Made by a program: the position numbers and the translations under genes. Of a stretch of 34,155 bases of DNA, positions 16,848-24,378 are shown piece after piece (position 1 is the stretch's first letter; each line of letters begins with the position of its first letter). The notes beneath the pieces were generated by a model, which was not told the DNA's origin, ran no database searches, and worked only from the letters and a program-made list of their open reading frames with translations. The DNA is from Pseudoalteromonas sp. NBT06-2 (GTDB lineage Bacteria; Pseudomonadota; Gammaproteobacteria; Enterobacterales; Alteromonadaceae): NCBI RefSeq assembly GCF_002276045.1, contig NZ_NQMR01000096.1, forward strand, positions 1 to 34,155, read 5' to 3'.

Positions 16848-17480
16848 TTATAATTTTTCTTCAGGTAAAACGATTACATCATAAATTAATACAGGTTTTA
16901 CAGGCACAAAATCATAACCAATTTTTTCATTATATCTTGTTTCAACTTTCATTATTTTATCTAACGTTTCATATCCTTCAGAAACATTACCAAAAACAGC
17001 AAATCCCCAACCTCTCCCAGGGTTCAAGTGATGATTGTCATCCATATTAAAAAAGAACTGACGGTCACCTGAATGTGGTTTTCTATCTTGATAGGCCATA
17101 GCAATAGAATACATTTCATTTTTCATACCATTGCCACTTTCATTAAAAATAGGCGCTATCGTATGCATACCATCATAGTCTTTGTCATAACCACCGCCTT
17201 GTATTACAAAGTCTTGTTCATTTTCTTCATTACGCTCAACACGATGAAAAATAGAACCTTTGTAATCTCCGTTAGCCACGTAGGTTAAAAAGTTATTCAC
17301 TGTGATTGGTGCGCGGGAGCGGTCTAATTCAATAATAATATTACCATAGCTTGTTTTTAATTCTACTTTAGGAAATAGGTTACTTTTTTGTACAAACTTA
17401 CCATCGGCAGCACTTAAAGCTGATACCGAAAATAGGGTGATTGTACTTAGAATAAACGTTTTAATGAATGATTTGATCAT
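16848..17480 (-). CDS. Periplasmic cyclophilin-type peptidyl-prolyl isomerase
   Basis: A 210-residue protein with an N-terminal signal peptide (about 1-24, ending ALSAADG) followed by a cyclophilin domain. Landmarks are VELKTSYGNIIIELD, APITVNNFLTYV, the catalytic-site SIFHRVE and FVIQGGGYD, then RQFFFNMDDNHHLNP and WGFAVFGNVSEGYETLDKI. Such enzymes speed proline isomerisation in folding exported proteins. It is a PpiA-type rather than the short cytoplasmic PpiB because of the signal peptide. The start is 8 bases after the yajG stop and the gene is followed by ampG, so the three probably form one minus-strand operon. Confidence 0.92.
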   Translation of the reverse strand: MIKSFIKTFILSTITLFSVSALSAADGKFVQKSNLFPKVELKTSYGNIIIELDRSRAPITVNNFLTYVANGDYKGSIFHRVERNEENEQDFVIQGGGYDKDYDGMHTIAPIFNESGNGMKNEMYSIAMAYQDRKPHSGDRQFFFNMDDNHHLNPGRGWGFAVFGNVSEGYETLDKIMKVETRYNEKIGYDFVPVKPVLIYDVIVLPEEKL

Positions 17481-17488
17481 TGATATCT

Positions 17489-18040
17489 TTAACCTTGTAA
17501 AAATTCTTGAAGTTCAGCGTCATTGACAATACGCGAAATCATTTGTTCTAACAATGTATTAAGTCGACCTTCCACTTTTGCTTTATCAAAGATTAAAGGG
17601 CCTTCGCTGTTTTGACTGCCATTATAATATTTATTAAAACTACGTTTTCCTTTATTGAGTTTAACTTCAAGCTCAATAATACCTTCACTGCGGTATTTTA
17701 AGGTTTGTTGCTTTACGATGACCTCCAGTTGATGAATAAGTAAGATCATTTTGTTTTGTGATGATGAATTTATATTGATATCGCCATTTTTAAAAGCTTT
17801 AGATAAAGCAATATTTAGCGAATATTCTAAGTCATTACTTGATACTTTAGTAACATCACCTTTTTGTAGAATACGAAGCGCGGTAGGCGTTTCACGATTA
17901 TCTCGCACTAATAAATCTATATTGTTTGCAAGTTTTAACTGAGTCACGGCAGTGTAATTTGGCGCAATAATTATACGTTCTGGCAGAGACTGGCATGCAG
18001 ATATTGAAAGTACATAAAATAATAGGGCTATTTTTTTCAT
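17489..18040 (-). CDS. yajG: YajG-family lipoprotein
   Basis: A 183-residue predicted lipoprotein. I chose the start at 18040 (MKKIALLFYVLSISACQSLP), which gives a clear lipoprotein signal peptide with the lipobox ISAC and AGGA seven to eight bases upstream; an in-frame start at 18103 would bury this signal. The body (RIIIAPNYTAVTQLKLANNI and following) is of the YajG type, a family of unknown role. Its place before a cyclophilin and ampG, close to bolA, matches the bolA-yajG-ampG cluster of enteric bacteria and is the strongest argument for the name. Confidence 0.8.
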   Translation of the reverse strand: MKKIALLFYVLSISACQSLPERIIIAPNYTAVTQLKLANNIDLLVRDNRETPTALRILQKGDVTKVSSNDLEYSLNIALSKAFKNGDININSSSQNKMILLIHQLEVIVKQQTLKYRSEGIIELEVKLNKGKRSFNKYYNGSQNSEGPLIFDKAKVEGRLNTLLEQMISRIVNDAELQEFLQG

Positions 18041-18142
18041 GGAGTTCCTACAGTAGGTTGTTATTGAGTGGCAAACAGTACACAAAAGGATATTTAATTT
18101 CATAATTTAATAAAAGGTAAATATCCTATTATAATGTTACAT

Positions 18143-18166
18143 AGTTTTAAAGTTTTAAAGTTTTAA
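18143..18166. repeat. Three tandem copies of the octamer AGTTTTAA
   Basis: Three perfect 8-base copies at 18143-18150, 18151-18158 and 18159-18166. They overlap the last codons and stop of rlmG; a change in copy number would alter only the C-terminal tail. Confidence 0.8.
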
Positions 18167-19309
18167 TGCTTTGTGTTTGGTAGAGCTTAAAACAACAAAG
18201 CGACTATTTGAGCCTAGTAATTTACAATTACCAAATATGCGTTCTAATTTGCCATGATAATCAAGATGGCGATTGCCGATAATGCGTAATTCTCCTCCCA
18301 CTTTTAATACACGACGGGAATCTATAAACATCTGCCATGCAATATGATCTGTTACAGCTTGCTGTTGATGAAATGGAGGGTTACATAAAATAATATCTTG
18401 GCTTTCATTTTCAAAGCCCGTCATGCAATCATTTTGCATAAACGTACATTGATTTAATTTTTCGGGTAAATTTTGTTGTATGTTAAGCCCCGCAGAGTTG
18501 ACAGCCATATCTGATTCGTCGACAAAAGTAATATTTGAACTAGGGCATTTTGTTAGTGTTGTAAGGCCAATAACACCATTACCACAGCCTAAATCTACAA
18601 TACTTTTTAGCTTTTTAGTTTGTGGTAAGAAATTCATAAAGAATCGCGCCCCAATATCTAATGAATCACGTGAAAATACATTTGCGTGATTATTGATAAG
18701 AAAGTCGGTATTTTTAAGTTCCCATTTTATTGTTTCAGGTGTTTCTTGTGATTGTCTTTCAAATGTGGCAAATATTAAGCGAGATTTTTTAACCGCTAAT
18801 GATGTTTTTGCATCACCAATATATTTATCAAATACTTTTGAAGTAGAGTTATGAATATCTTTAGTTTTACCTGCACCAATAACTAAGGTACCTGGTTTTA
18901 ATATTTGGCTTAATTTGGCAAGTTGGTGAGCTAATAAACCATTGTTTTTTGGGATCTTGATTAAAACTAAATCTATTTCACTTGAAGGTAAGTCGAAACA
19001 ACTTAATAAATCTAAATTATCGCTGGATAAGTTATTTTTTTCGATATTGTATTTAGCTGCTTGATGAGCAATATAAGAGTCGCTGATCAGTGTATTTGCT
19101 TTGTCATTAAAATAACAACTTAAAGCACCAAAACTATCATTGATGATAGCAATATTATTAACTTTACTATGATGTTCTTCAACATAATTAATTAAATATT
19201 CATCAGCAGAATCCCAAGCCTGCAAACTACGCGTTTTTTGTTCTAAAGGAAAACGTTCTAAAGTAAATGTTTTATTACCTAGCATTGCTTGGGTTGATTC
19301 TTGTATCAT
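18155..19309 (-). CDS. rlmG: 23S rRNA (guanine-1835-N2)-methyltransferase
   Basis: A 384-residue protein of the RlmG/RsmC type with two methyltransferase-like halves: a degenerate N-terminal one and an active C-terminal one. The SAM-binding motif is IVDLGCGNGVIGL and the catalytic loop is the N2-guanine signature NPPFH. The start MIQESTQAMLGNKTFTLERF and end FVVLSSTKH are typical of RlmG, which methylates G1835 of 23S rRNA. RsmC is the alternative, but the length and termini favour RlmG. The gene is divergent from an AlkB-like gene with only 47 bases between their starts. No strong ribosome binding site is seen. Confidence 0.88.
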   Translation of the reverse strand: MIQESTQAMLGNKTFTLERFPLEQKTRSLQAWDSADEYLINYVEEHHSKVNNIAIINDSFGALSCYFNDKANTLISDSYIAHQAAKYNIEKNNLSSDNLDLLSCFDLPSSEIDLVLIKIPKNNGLLAHQLAKLSQILKPGTLVIGAGKTKDIHNSTSKVFDKYIGDAKTSLAVKKSRLIFATFERQSQETPETIKWELKNTDFLINNHANVFSRDSLDIGARFFMNFLPQTKKLKSIVDLGCGNGVIGLTTLTKCPSSNITFVDESDMAVNSAGLNIQQNLPEKLNQCTFMQNDCMTGFENESQDIILCNPPFHQQQAVTDHIAWQMFIDSRRVLKVGGELRIIGNRHLDYHGKLERIFGNCKLLGSNSRFVVLSSTKHKALKL

Positions 19310-19356
19310 GAGTATTTTATACCAGTATTATATTATTCATCGAAATTGATTTTACC

Positions 19357-19965
19357 ATGCCTTTATTTAATTGTTCACCTGATTTGCCTAACTGCTTCAA
19401 TTATTATGAAAATAGCATGAGTGAAGCAAAAGCTGATGCTTTATTTAACTATTTAGTAAGTAGAATGAATTGGCAGCAGCCAGCGATTTCTATGTATGGA
19501 AAACAAGTATTGATCCCGAGAAAACAGGTTTACATGGCTGATAGAATAATGAATTATGCTTATTCAGGCATGGCACTCGAAGTAGAACCTTGGGATCCCA
19601 TTTTAGAAAAATTATCAGCCAGATTAACAAAACAGTTTGAAGTACCATTTAATGCTGTATTGGTAAATTGGTATCGAGATGGCAATGATAGTGTTGGTTG
19701 GCATGCAGATGATGAGTTTGAATTAGGTTTAAACCCTGTGATTGCTTCTATTTCATTAGGTGATGAAAGGTTATTTAAAATAAAAGATATTGTGAACAAT
19801 AAAAATTTTAAACATAAACTCTCTAGTGGTAGCTGCTTATTAATGTCCGGTAATAGTCAAACACAATATCAACATTGTCTGCCTAAAATGGCCAACTCTC
19901 ATATAGGTAATAATGTTAAGGGGAGAATAAACCTCACTTTTAGGTATATTCATCACAATATTTAA
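19357..19965 (+). CDS. AlkB-like 2-oxoglutarate/Fe(II) dioxygenase
   Basis: A 202-residue member of the AlkB/ALKBH2-3 group that removes alkyl groups from DNA or RNA bases by oxidation. The iron ligands are visible as His116 and Asp118 in GWHADDE and His173 in QYQHCLPK; Arg190 and Arg196 in KGRINLTFRYI would bind 2-oxoglutarate. VNWYRDGNDSVGWH and ASISLGDERLF are characteristic of the short eukaryote-like AlkB proteins found in many gammaproteobacteria. No strong ribosome binding site precedes the ATG at 19357; Met21 (19417) is an alternative start. There is no adjacent Ada regulator. The bolA gene follows on the same strand. Confidence 0.9.
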   Translation: MPLFNCSPDLPNCFNYYENSMSEAKADALFNYLVSRMNWQQPAISMYGKQVLIPRKQVYMADRIMNYAYSGMALEVEPWDPILEKLSARLTKQFEVPFNAVLVNWYRDGNDSVGWHADDEFELGLNPVIASISLGDERLFKIKDIVNNKNFKHKLSSGSCLLMSGNSQTQYQHCLPKMANSHIGNNVKGRINLTFRYIHHNI

Positions 19966-20015
19966 AATAAAATAAAATAGAATTAAAATTTAGAGCTATC
20001 GTACAAGGTTTAAGC

Positions 20016-20318
20016 ATGCAAATTCAAATAGAAGAAAAATTATTAGCTAACATCAATTGTAAGCATTTAACAGTCACTAATGAAAGCCATATGCACAGCG
20101 CTGGTACTGATTCACATTTTAAAGTGGTGATTGTGAGTTCTGATTTTGAAGGTAAACTATTATTACAACGACATCGTGCTATTAATAAAGTACTTGCCGA
20201 TGAACTTGCTAATCATATCCACGCTTTGGCACTTCATACTTACACTGATCAGGAGTGGTCGCAATTAAATGAACAAGCACCACTTTCTCCTAAATGTGCA
20301 GGAGGCTCTAAAAAGTAG
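20016..20318 (+). CDS. bolA: BolA-family protein
   Basis: A 100-residue BolA protein: it starts MQIQIEEKLLANINCKHLTV, has the helix-turn region NESHMHSAGTDSHFKVVIVS with the histidine typical of the family, then FEGKLLLQRHRAINKVLADEL and HALALHTYT. BolA works with monothiol glutaredoxins in Fe-S cluster handling and has also been described as a stress and morphology regulator. AAGG lies upstream of the ATG. Gene neighbourhood (yajG and ampG within 3 kb on the other strand) agrees with the classical bolA region. The tail ends CAGGSKK; a weak stem (AAAAAGT/ACTTTTT) at the stop may end the transcript. Confidence 0.95.
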   Translation: MQIQIEEKLLANINCKHLTVTNESHMHSAGTDSHFKVVIVSSDFEGKLLLQRHRAINKVLADELANHIHALALHTYTDQEWSQLNEQAPLSPKCAGGSKK

Positions 20319-20403
20319 ACTTTTTACTCTATATATTAAAAGTTTAGTTTTATATAACTCAAAGAATAACAAAGGTTTATTATAGGTGCAATAAATGTTA
20401 AAT

Positions 20404-20435
20404 TCTCGCGATGTAAAAAAATTATTATCGCGAGA
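20404..20435. promoter_or_regulatory. Perfect inverted repeat running onto the dctQ start codon
   Basis: TCTCGCGAT (20404-20412) and ATCGCGAGA (20427-20435) are perfect 9-base inverted copies with a 14-base AT-rich spacer. The right arm ends on the A of the dctQ ATG, covering the place where a ribosome binding site should be. It can be an operator on DNA or a GC-rich hairpin that hides the start on RNA. It is strikingly G+C-rich against its surroundings. Confidence 0.7.
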
Positions 20436-20956
20436 TGAAGAGTATTTTAAGTAAAACACACCAAAAAATAGATCGATTCACAGAAACTCTGGGTAATATC
20501 ATCGCTTGGTTTACCGCTTTTATGGTTGTTATTATGGTTGCTATCGTTGTATTACGATACGGCTTTAATATTGGTTGGATTGCGATGCAGGAATCAGCCT
20601 TATATCTGCATGCTTTTGTGTTTATGTTGGGTTGCTCTTATACCTTGAAACATAACAGTCATGTACGGGTTGATATTTTTTATCGTAATTTTAGTCCTAA
20701 AAAACAAGCTTGGGTAAATTTATTAGGATGTTTACTGCTTTTAATGCCAGTTACAGTTTTTATATCAGTAATGAGTTTTGATTATGTTGTTAGTTCTTGG
20801 CGTTTAATGGAAGGCTCTCGTGAAGCTGGTGGTTTACCTGGGGTTTTCATTTTAAAGTCTTTGATCCCTTTATTATCTTTTACACTTATCATTCAAGCAA
20901 TTTCAGAAATGCTAAAAGCTATTGAAATTATACTTGGAAAATCTCAAATTAATTAA
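20435..20956 (+). CDS. dctQ: TRAP transporter small permease (DctQ type)
   Basis: The 173-residue small membrane subunit of a tripartite ATP-independent periplasmic transporter. Four helices are visible at about 24-46, 56-73, 95-117 and 134-157, and the family motif MQESALYLHAFVFMLGCSYTLKHNSHVRVD lies across helix 2. It pairs with the large permease encoded 15 bases downstream and the binding protein beyond. The natural start MKSILSKTHQ has only a poor ribosome binding site, and the inverted repeat at 20404-20435 overlaps it, suggesting that expression of the whole transporter may be controlled here. Confidence 0.92.
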   Translation: MKSILSKTHQKIDRFTETLGNIIAWFTAFMVVIMVAIVVLRYGFNIGWIAMQESALYLHAFVFMLGCSYTLKHNSHVRVDIFYRNFSPKKQAWVNLLGCLLLLMPVTVFISVMSFDYVVSSWRLMEGSREAGGLPGVFILKSLIPLLSFTLIIQAISEMLKAIEIILGKSQIN

Positions 20957-20971
20957 TCAGGAGTTAAGACC

Positions 20972-22351
20972 ATGGAGTATATGGCCTTATATTTATTTAT
21001 TGCAGTTTGTCTTGTTTTATTAATTGGCTTTCCAGTGGCATTTTCTTTAGCAGGCACAGCACTCGCTTTTGCGGGAGTTGGCATGATGCTAGGGCATTTT
21101 GATGCTTCATTTTTACATGCTATTCCAAATCGCTTATTTGGTATTGTTTCTAATTCTATTTTGATGGCAGTCCCGCTGTTTATATTTATGGGGGTTATGT
21201 TAGAGAAGTCTAAAGTCGCTGAAAATCTATTAGATGCCATGGCACTCGTTATGGGGAAAACCAAAGCGGGCATGGGAGTCGCTGTAACACTTGTTGGTAT
21301 GTTATTAGCTGCAAGTACCGGTATTGTAGGTGCTACGGTTGTTACTATGGGGTTACTAGCATTACCAACTATGTTAAAAAGAGGCTACAACCCGCAATAT
21401 AGCGCTGGTATTATTGCTGCAACTGGTTCTTTAGGGCAAATTATTCCGCCTTCCATTGCATTGGTTTTGTTAGGTGATGTTCTTTCAAGTAGCTATCAGC
21501 AAGCGCAGTTAAATATGGGGATATTTTCACCAGACACCATTTCTATCGCAGATTTATTTGCCGGTGCTGTGATCCCCGGATTTATTTTAGTATTGCTTTA
21601 TATTATTTATTCTTTTGTTTTAGCTATTTTTAAACCAGAACAAGTGCCTTGTTTATTAGATGAAGATATTGAATATATAAAGAGTAGAAAATCAGTTGGG
21701 GTTTTTTCTGCTTTAGTACCGCCTTTATTACTGATTTTTTGTGTGCTTGGTTCTATTTTATTTGGTGTCGCAACACCAACCGAAGCTGCAGGAGTAGGGG
21801 CGTTTGGAGCCTCTATTTTAGCTGTATGGCAAAAACAGTTTACCTTGATTAACTTACAAGATGTGATGCGTCAAACGCTAAAAATAACCGCTATGGTATT
21901 TATGATTTTAATTGGAGCTTCCATTTTTTCATTAGTATTTAGAGGTTTTGGCGGTGAAGAGTTAATAGGTGGTTTTTTTGAGCAATTACCCGGTGGTAAA
22001 GTTTCTGCGATTTTAATTGTTATGCTCGTAATGTTTTTATTAGGTTTTATTTTAGATTTTATCGAAATTACATTTGTTGTTGTACCAATTGTTGCACCTA
22101 TATTATTGATGATGGGTGTAGATCCTATTTGGTTAGGCATAATGATAGCTGTTAATTTACAAACCTCATTTTTAACTCCACCATTTGGTTTTGCATTATT
22201 TTATTTACGTGGGGTGGCACCAAAATCCATTTTAACATCTGACATTTATAAAGGGGTGATCCCTTTCATTATGATGCAACTGTTTCTCTTGATTTTAATG
22301 TCAGTTTATCCGAAAGTAGTAACTTGGCTTCCGAATATGTTATATCCGTAA
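20972..22351 (+). CDS. dctM: TRAP transporter large permease (DctM type)
   Basis: The 459-residue translocating subunit of the TRAP system, with about 12 membrane segments. Family landmarks include LLIGFPVAFSLAGTALAFAG near the start, the repeated GATVVTMGLLALPTMLKRGY and GSLGQIIPPSIALVLLGD in the first half, and VATPTEAAGVGAFGA, EITFVVVPIVAPILLMMGVD and FLTPPFGFALFYLRG in the second. TRAP permeases move organic acids by sodium-coupled symport. AGGAG lies nine bases before the ATG. The intergenic gap to the binding-protein gene is 162 bases, so that gene may have an additional promoter. Confidence 0.95.
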   Translation: MEYMALYLFIAVCLVLLIGFPVAFSLAGTALAFAGVGMMLGHFDASFLHAIPNRLFGIVSNSILMAVPLFIFMGVMLEKSKVAENLLDAMALVMGKTKAGMGVAVTLVGMLLAASTGIVGATVVTMGLLALPTMLKRGYNPQYSAGIIAATGSLGQIIPPSIALVLLGDVLSSSYQQAQLNMGIFSPDTISIADLFAGAVIPGFILVLLYIIYSFVLAIFKPEQVPCLLDEDIEYIKSRKSVGVFSALVPPLLLIFCVLGSILFGVATPTEAAGVGAFGASILAVWQKQFTLINLQDVMRQTLKITAMVFMILIGASIFSLVFRGFGGEELIGGFFEQLPGGKVSAILIVMLVMFLLGFILDFIEITFVVVPIVAPILLMMGVDPIWLGIMIAVNLQTSFLTPPFGFALFYLRGVAPKSILTSDIYKGVIPFIMMQLFLLILMSVYPKVVTWLPNMLYP

Positions 22352-22513
22352 CCACATATAGTATGGGACATGTCCATGATTATTTACATAACAACAATGA
22401 TAAAACATTAAATAATCAATATATTACATTAAATTAAAGATGGACGATCGATATATTAGGTTTTAATAACTTTAGGTAATCATTTAGCTCAATTTTTAAG
22501 GGAGAAAATAGAA

Positions 22514-23617
22514 ATGAAATTGATCAAAAAGGCAGTTTTTGCAAGCCTTGTAAGTATGTTGATATTAGGTTGCTCTGATAAAAATAATAGTTCAAATCAG
22601 ACTAATCAAATTCAATTAGCTCAAGTAGAGCAAAAGTTTAATTGGAAGCTTGTGACAAGCTGGCCTAAAAATTACCCTGGTTTAGGTACTGCACCTGAAA
22701 GGTTTGCCAAAAATGTTAATTTGATGAGTAATGGTAGATTAACAGTCAAAGTTTATGGCGCAGGGGAGCTAGTACCAGGATTTGAAGTATTTGATACTGT
22801 AGCTGCAGGTACTGCTCAAATGGGGCATAGTGCTGCATATTACTGGAAAGGTAAATTACCCGCAGCGCAATTTTTTACAGCTATCCCCTTTGGTATGAAC
22901 GCGCAAGAAATGAATGGTTGGCTTCATCACGGTGGTGGTATTGAATTATGGAAAAACTTATATAAGCCATTCAATTTAATTCCTGCTGCAGGAGGGAATA
23001 CGGGTGTGCAAATGGCTGGTTGGTTTAAAAAAGAAATCAAAACAGTTGAAGATTTAAAAGGTTTAAAAATGCGTATACCTGGTTTAGGTGGCGAAGTACT
23101 TAAAAAATTAGGCGGTTTACCTGTATCTTTGACTGGTGGAGAGTTATTTACTTCACTACAAACCGGCGCAATCGACGCCACAGAGTGGGTTGGGCCTTAC
23201 AATGATTTAGCTTTTGGCTTAAACAAAGCCGCGGAGTTTTATTATTATTCAGGTTGGCATGAGCCAGGTGCAAATCTTGAGTTTCTAATCAATCAAGATG
23301 CGTTTAATAAATTACCAAAAGATTTACAAGCAATAGTGACAGCAGCGATGCGAGTAGCAAATACAGATATGCTTGATGAGTATACAGCGAGGAATAATGA
23401 TGCGCTAGATAAGCTTATTAATAAACATAATGTTAAGCTTAGAAAATTTTCACCTGAAATTATGACTGCATTAAAACACAGTATGGATGAAGTGATGCAA
23501 GATCAAATTGCAGCTGATCCAAAAATGAAAGAGATATGGCAGTCTTATAAAGCTTTTTATACTCAAGCTAAGTCTTATCACGATATTTCTGAGAAAGAGT
23601 ATTATTTAAATAGATAA
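22514..23617 (+). CDS. dctP: TRAP transporter substrate-binding protein (DctP/TakP-like)
   Basis: A 367-residue extracytoplasmic binding protein of the DctP family. The fold signature is FNWKLVTSWPKNYPG at the mature N-terminus and DLKGLKMRIPGLGGEVLKKL at the centre. Gln166, Arg187, Glu224 and Trp225 have the same relative spacing as the ligand-site residues of the 2-oxoacid binder TakP, as I remember it, so a 2-oxo or other monocarboxylate is a reasonable guess; the substrate is not proven. The signal peptide ends LILGC followed by SDKNNSSN, which looks like a lipobox with Cys20 and a flexible linker, so this one may be membrane-anchored. AGGGAGA lies upstream of the ATG. Confidence 0.92.
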   Translation: MKLIKKAVFASLVSMLILGCSDKNNSSNQTNQIQLAQVEQKFNWKLVTSWPKNYPGLGTAPERFAKNVNLMSNGRLTVKVYGAGELVPGFEVFDTVAAGTAQMGHSAAYYWKGKLPAAQFFTAIPFGMNAQEMNGWLHHGGGIELWKNLYKPFNLIPAAGGNTGVQMAGWFKKEIKTVEDLKGLKMRIPGLGGEVLKKLGGLPVSLTGGELFTSLQTGAIDATEWVGPYNDLAFGLNKAAEFYYYSGWHEPGANLEFLINQDAFNKLPKDLQAIVTAAMRVANTDMLDEYTARNNDALDKLINKHNVKLRKFSPEIMTALKHSMDEVMQDQIAADPKMKEIWQSYKAFYTQAKSYHDISEKEYYLNR

Positions 23618-23688
23618 CGATACCCTTGTGCTTCAGAGGTTGTTATTGAAGTAGGTTATCAGTTGATACCACATATAATTAATAAGGT

Positions 23689-23953
23689 TATACCCAAACC
23701 ACTTCAAGATGCAGGATTCAGTTGGAATTAGAAATACTTTAGGCAGGCATTGATTGAAGAACATGGTTATTCCCTTTTCAAAATCAATAACGCTGCATAA
23801 AGTATTTATAAACCAACCTTACAGGGACTTCTGAGCAAATCATGCTCGTTGTTCCATCTTTTTTTAAGGGAGTAACCATTAATGCAAAGATGCGCCTAGA
23901 TCATGAATTGCTCAGCAGTCCTGAACCTCACATCTTGAAGTGGCTTGGGTATA
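23689..23953. repeat. MITE-like intergenic repeat, copy B (complete, 265 bp)
   Basis: The element is bounded by 23-base terminal inverted repeats (23689-23711 and 23931-23953) that differ at one base; both read TATACCCAA(A/G)CCACTTCA inward. TA at each end would fit a TA target-site duplication, as made by IS630/Tc1-type transposases, but this is inference. An inner pair, GGTTATTCCCTT at about 23765 and AAGGGAGTAACC at 23866-23877, gives a second palindrome. No protein is encoded. The right arm provides the first in-frame bases of the acetyltransferase remnant at 23945. Confidence 0.85.
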
Positions 23954-24277
23954 GTAGGCAGTGATAAAGTTGTTGGAGAAATTGTATTTAAAGTTGAAGA
24001 TTGGCAAAATCAAAGAGCTGAAATTGGTTATAGGTTAAGTGAATCCATTGCAGGTAAAGGTGTATGTACTGAAGCTGCAACATTGCTAATCGATTTTTTA
24101 TTTACTGAAATCGTTTTTTTCAAACTTGTTGCCAAATGTGATCCCAGAAATATCGCCTCTTATAAAGTAATGGAAAAATTAGGTTTTAAGAAAGAAGCAT
24201 TTTTTAAAGACCATTATTTAATGGGAAATGAATGGACAGATCAATACGATTATGGATTGTTGGCAACGAACTGGTAA
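23945..24277 (+). pseudogene. GNAT-family acetyltransferase, 5'-truncated by the repeat
   Basis: The open frame codes for about 110 residues covering the C-terminal part of a RimJ/RimL-type GNAT acetyltransferase: GEIVFKVEDWQNQRAEIGYR, the acetyl-CoA loop SIAGKGVCTEAATLLIDFLF, then CDPRNIASYKVMEKLGFKKE and a closing YDYGLLA. Full proteins of this type are around 170-190 residues, so the N-terminal substrate-binding third is missing. The frame starts exactly in the right terminal repeat of copy B; a TGA at 23936-23938 closes it upstream, the only start is a TTG inside the repeat, and no ribosome binding site precedes it. The simplest reading is a gene cut by insertion of the element. A shortened but expressed protein cannot be ruled out. 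Confidence 0.75.
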
Positions 24278-24309
24278 GATGATTTAATTAAAACAAACAC
24301 ATCCGACCT

Positions 24310-24333
24310 GTTTAACGAATTTAAGCGTTAAAC
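24310..24333. promoter_or_regulatory. Operator-like inverted repeat upstream of fabV
   Basis: GTTTAACG (24310-24317) and CGTTAAAC (24326-24333) are perfect 8-base inverted copies with an 8-base spacer, 45 bases before the fabV start. The form is that of a dimeric repressor site. A fatty-acid regulator is an attractive guess but the sequence is not a site I recognise with certainty. Confidence 0.5.
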
Positions 24334-24378
24334 TAGCACGTAATTTACTGAATAATTTAATAAGTATGGAATAATAAT

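Noticed and set aside
18041..18103. Upstream in-frame start for yajG
   Set aside because: It would place 21 residues before a clear lipoprotein signal peptide; the start at 18040 has AGGA at good spacing.
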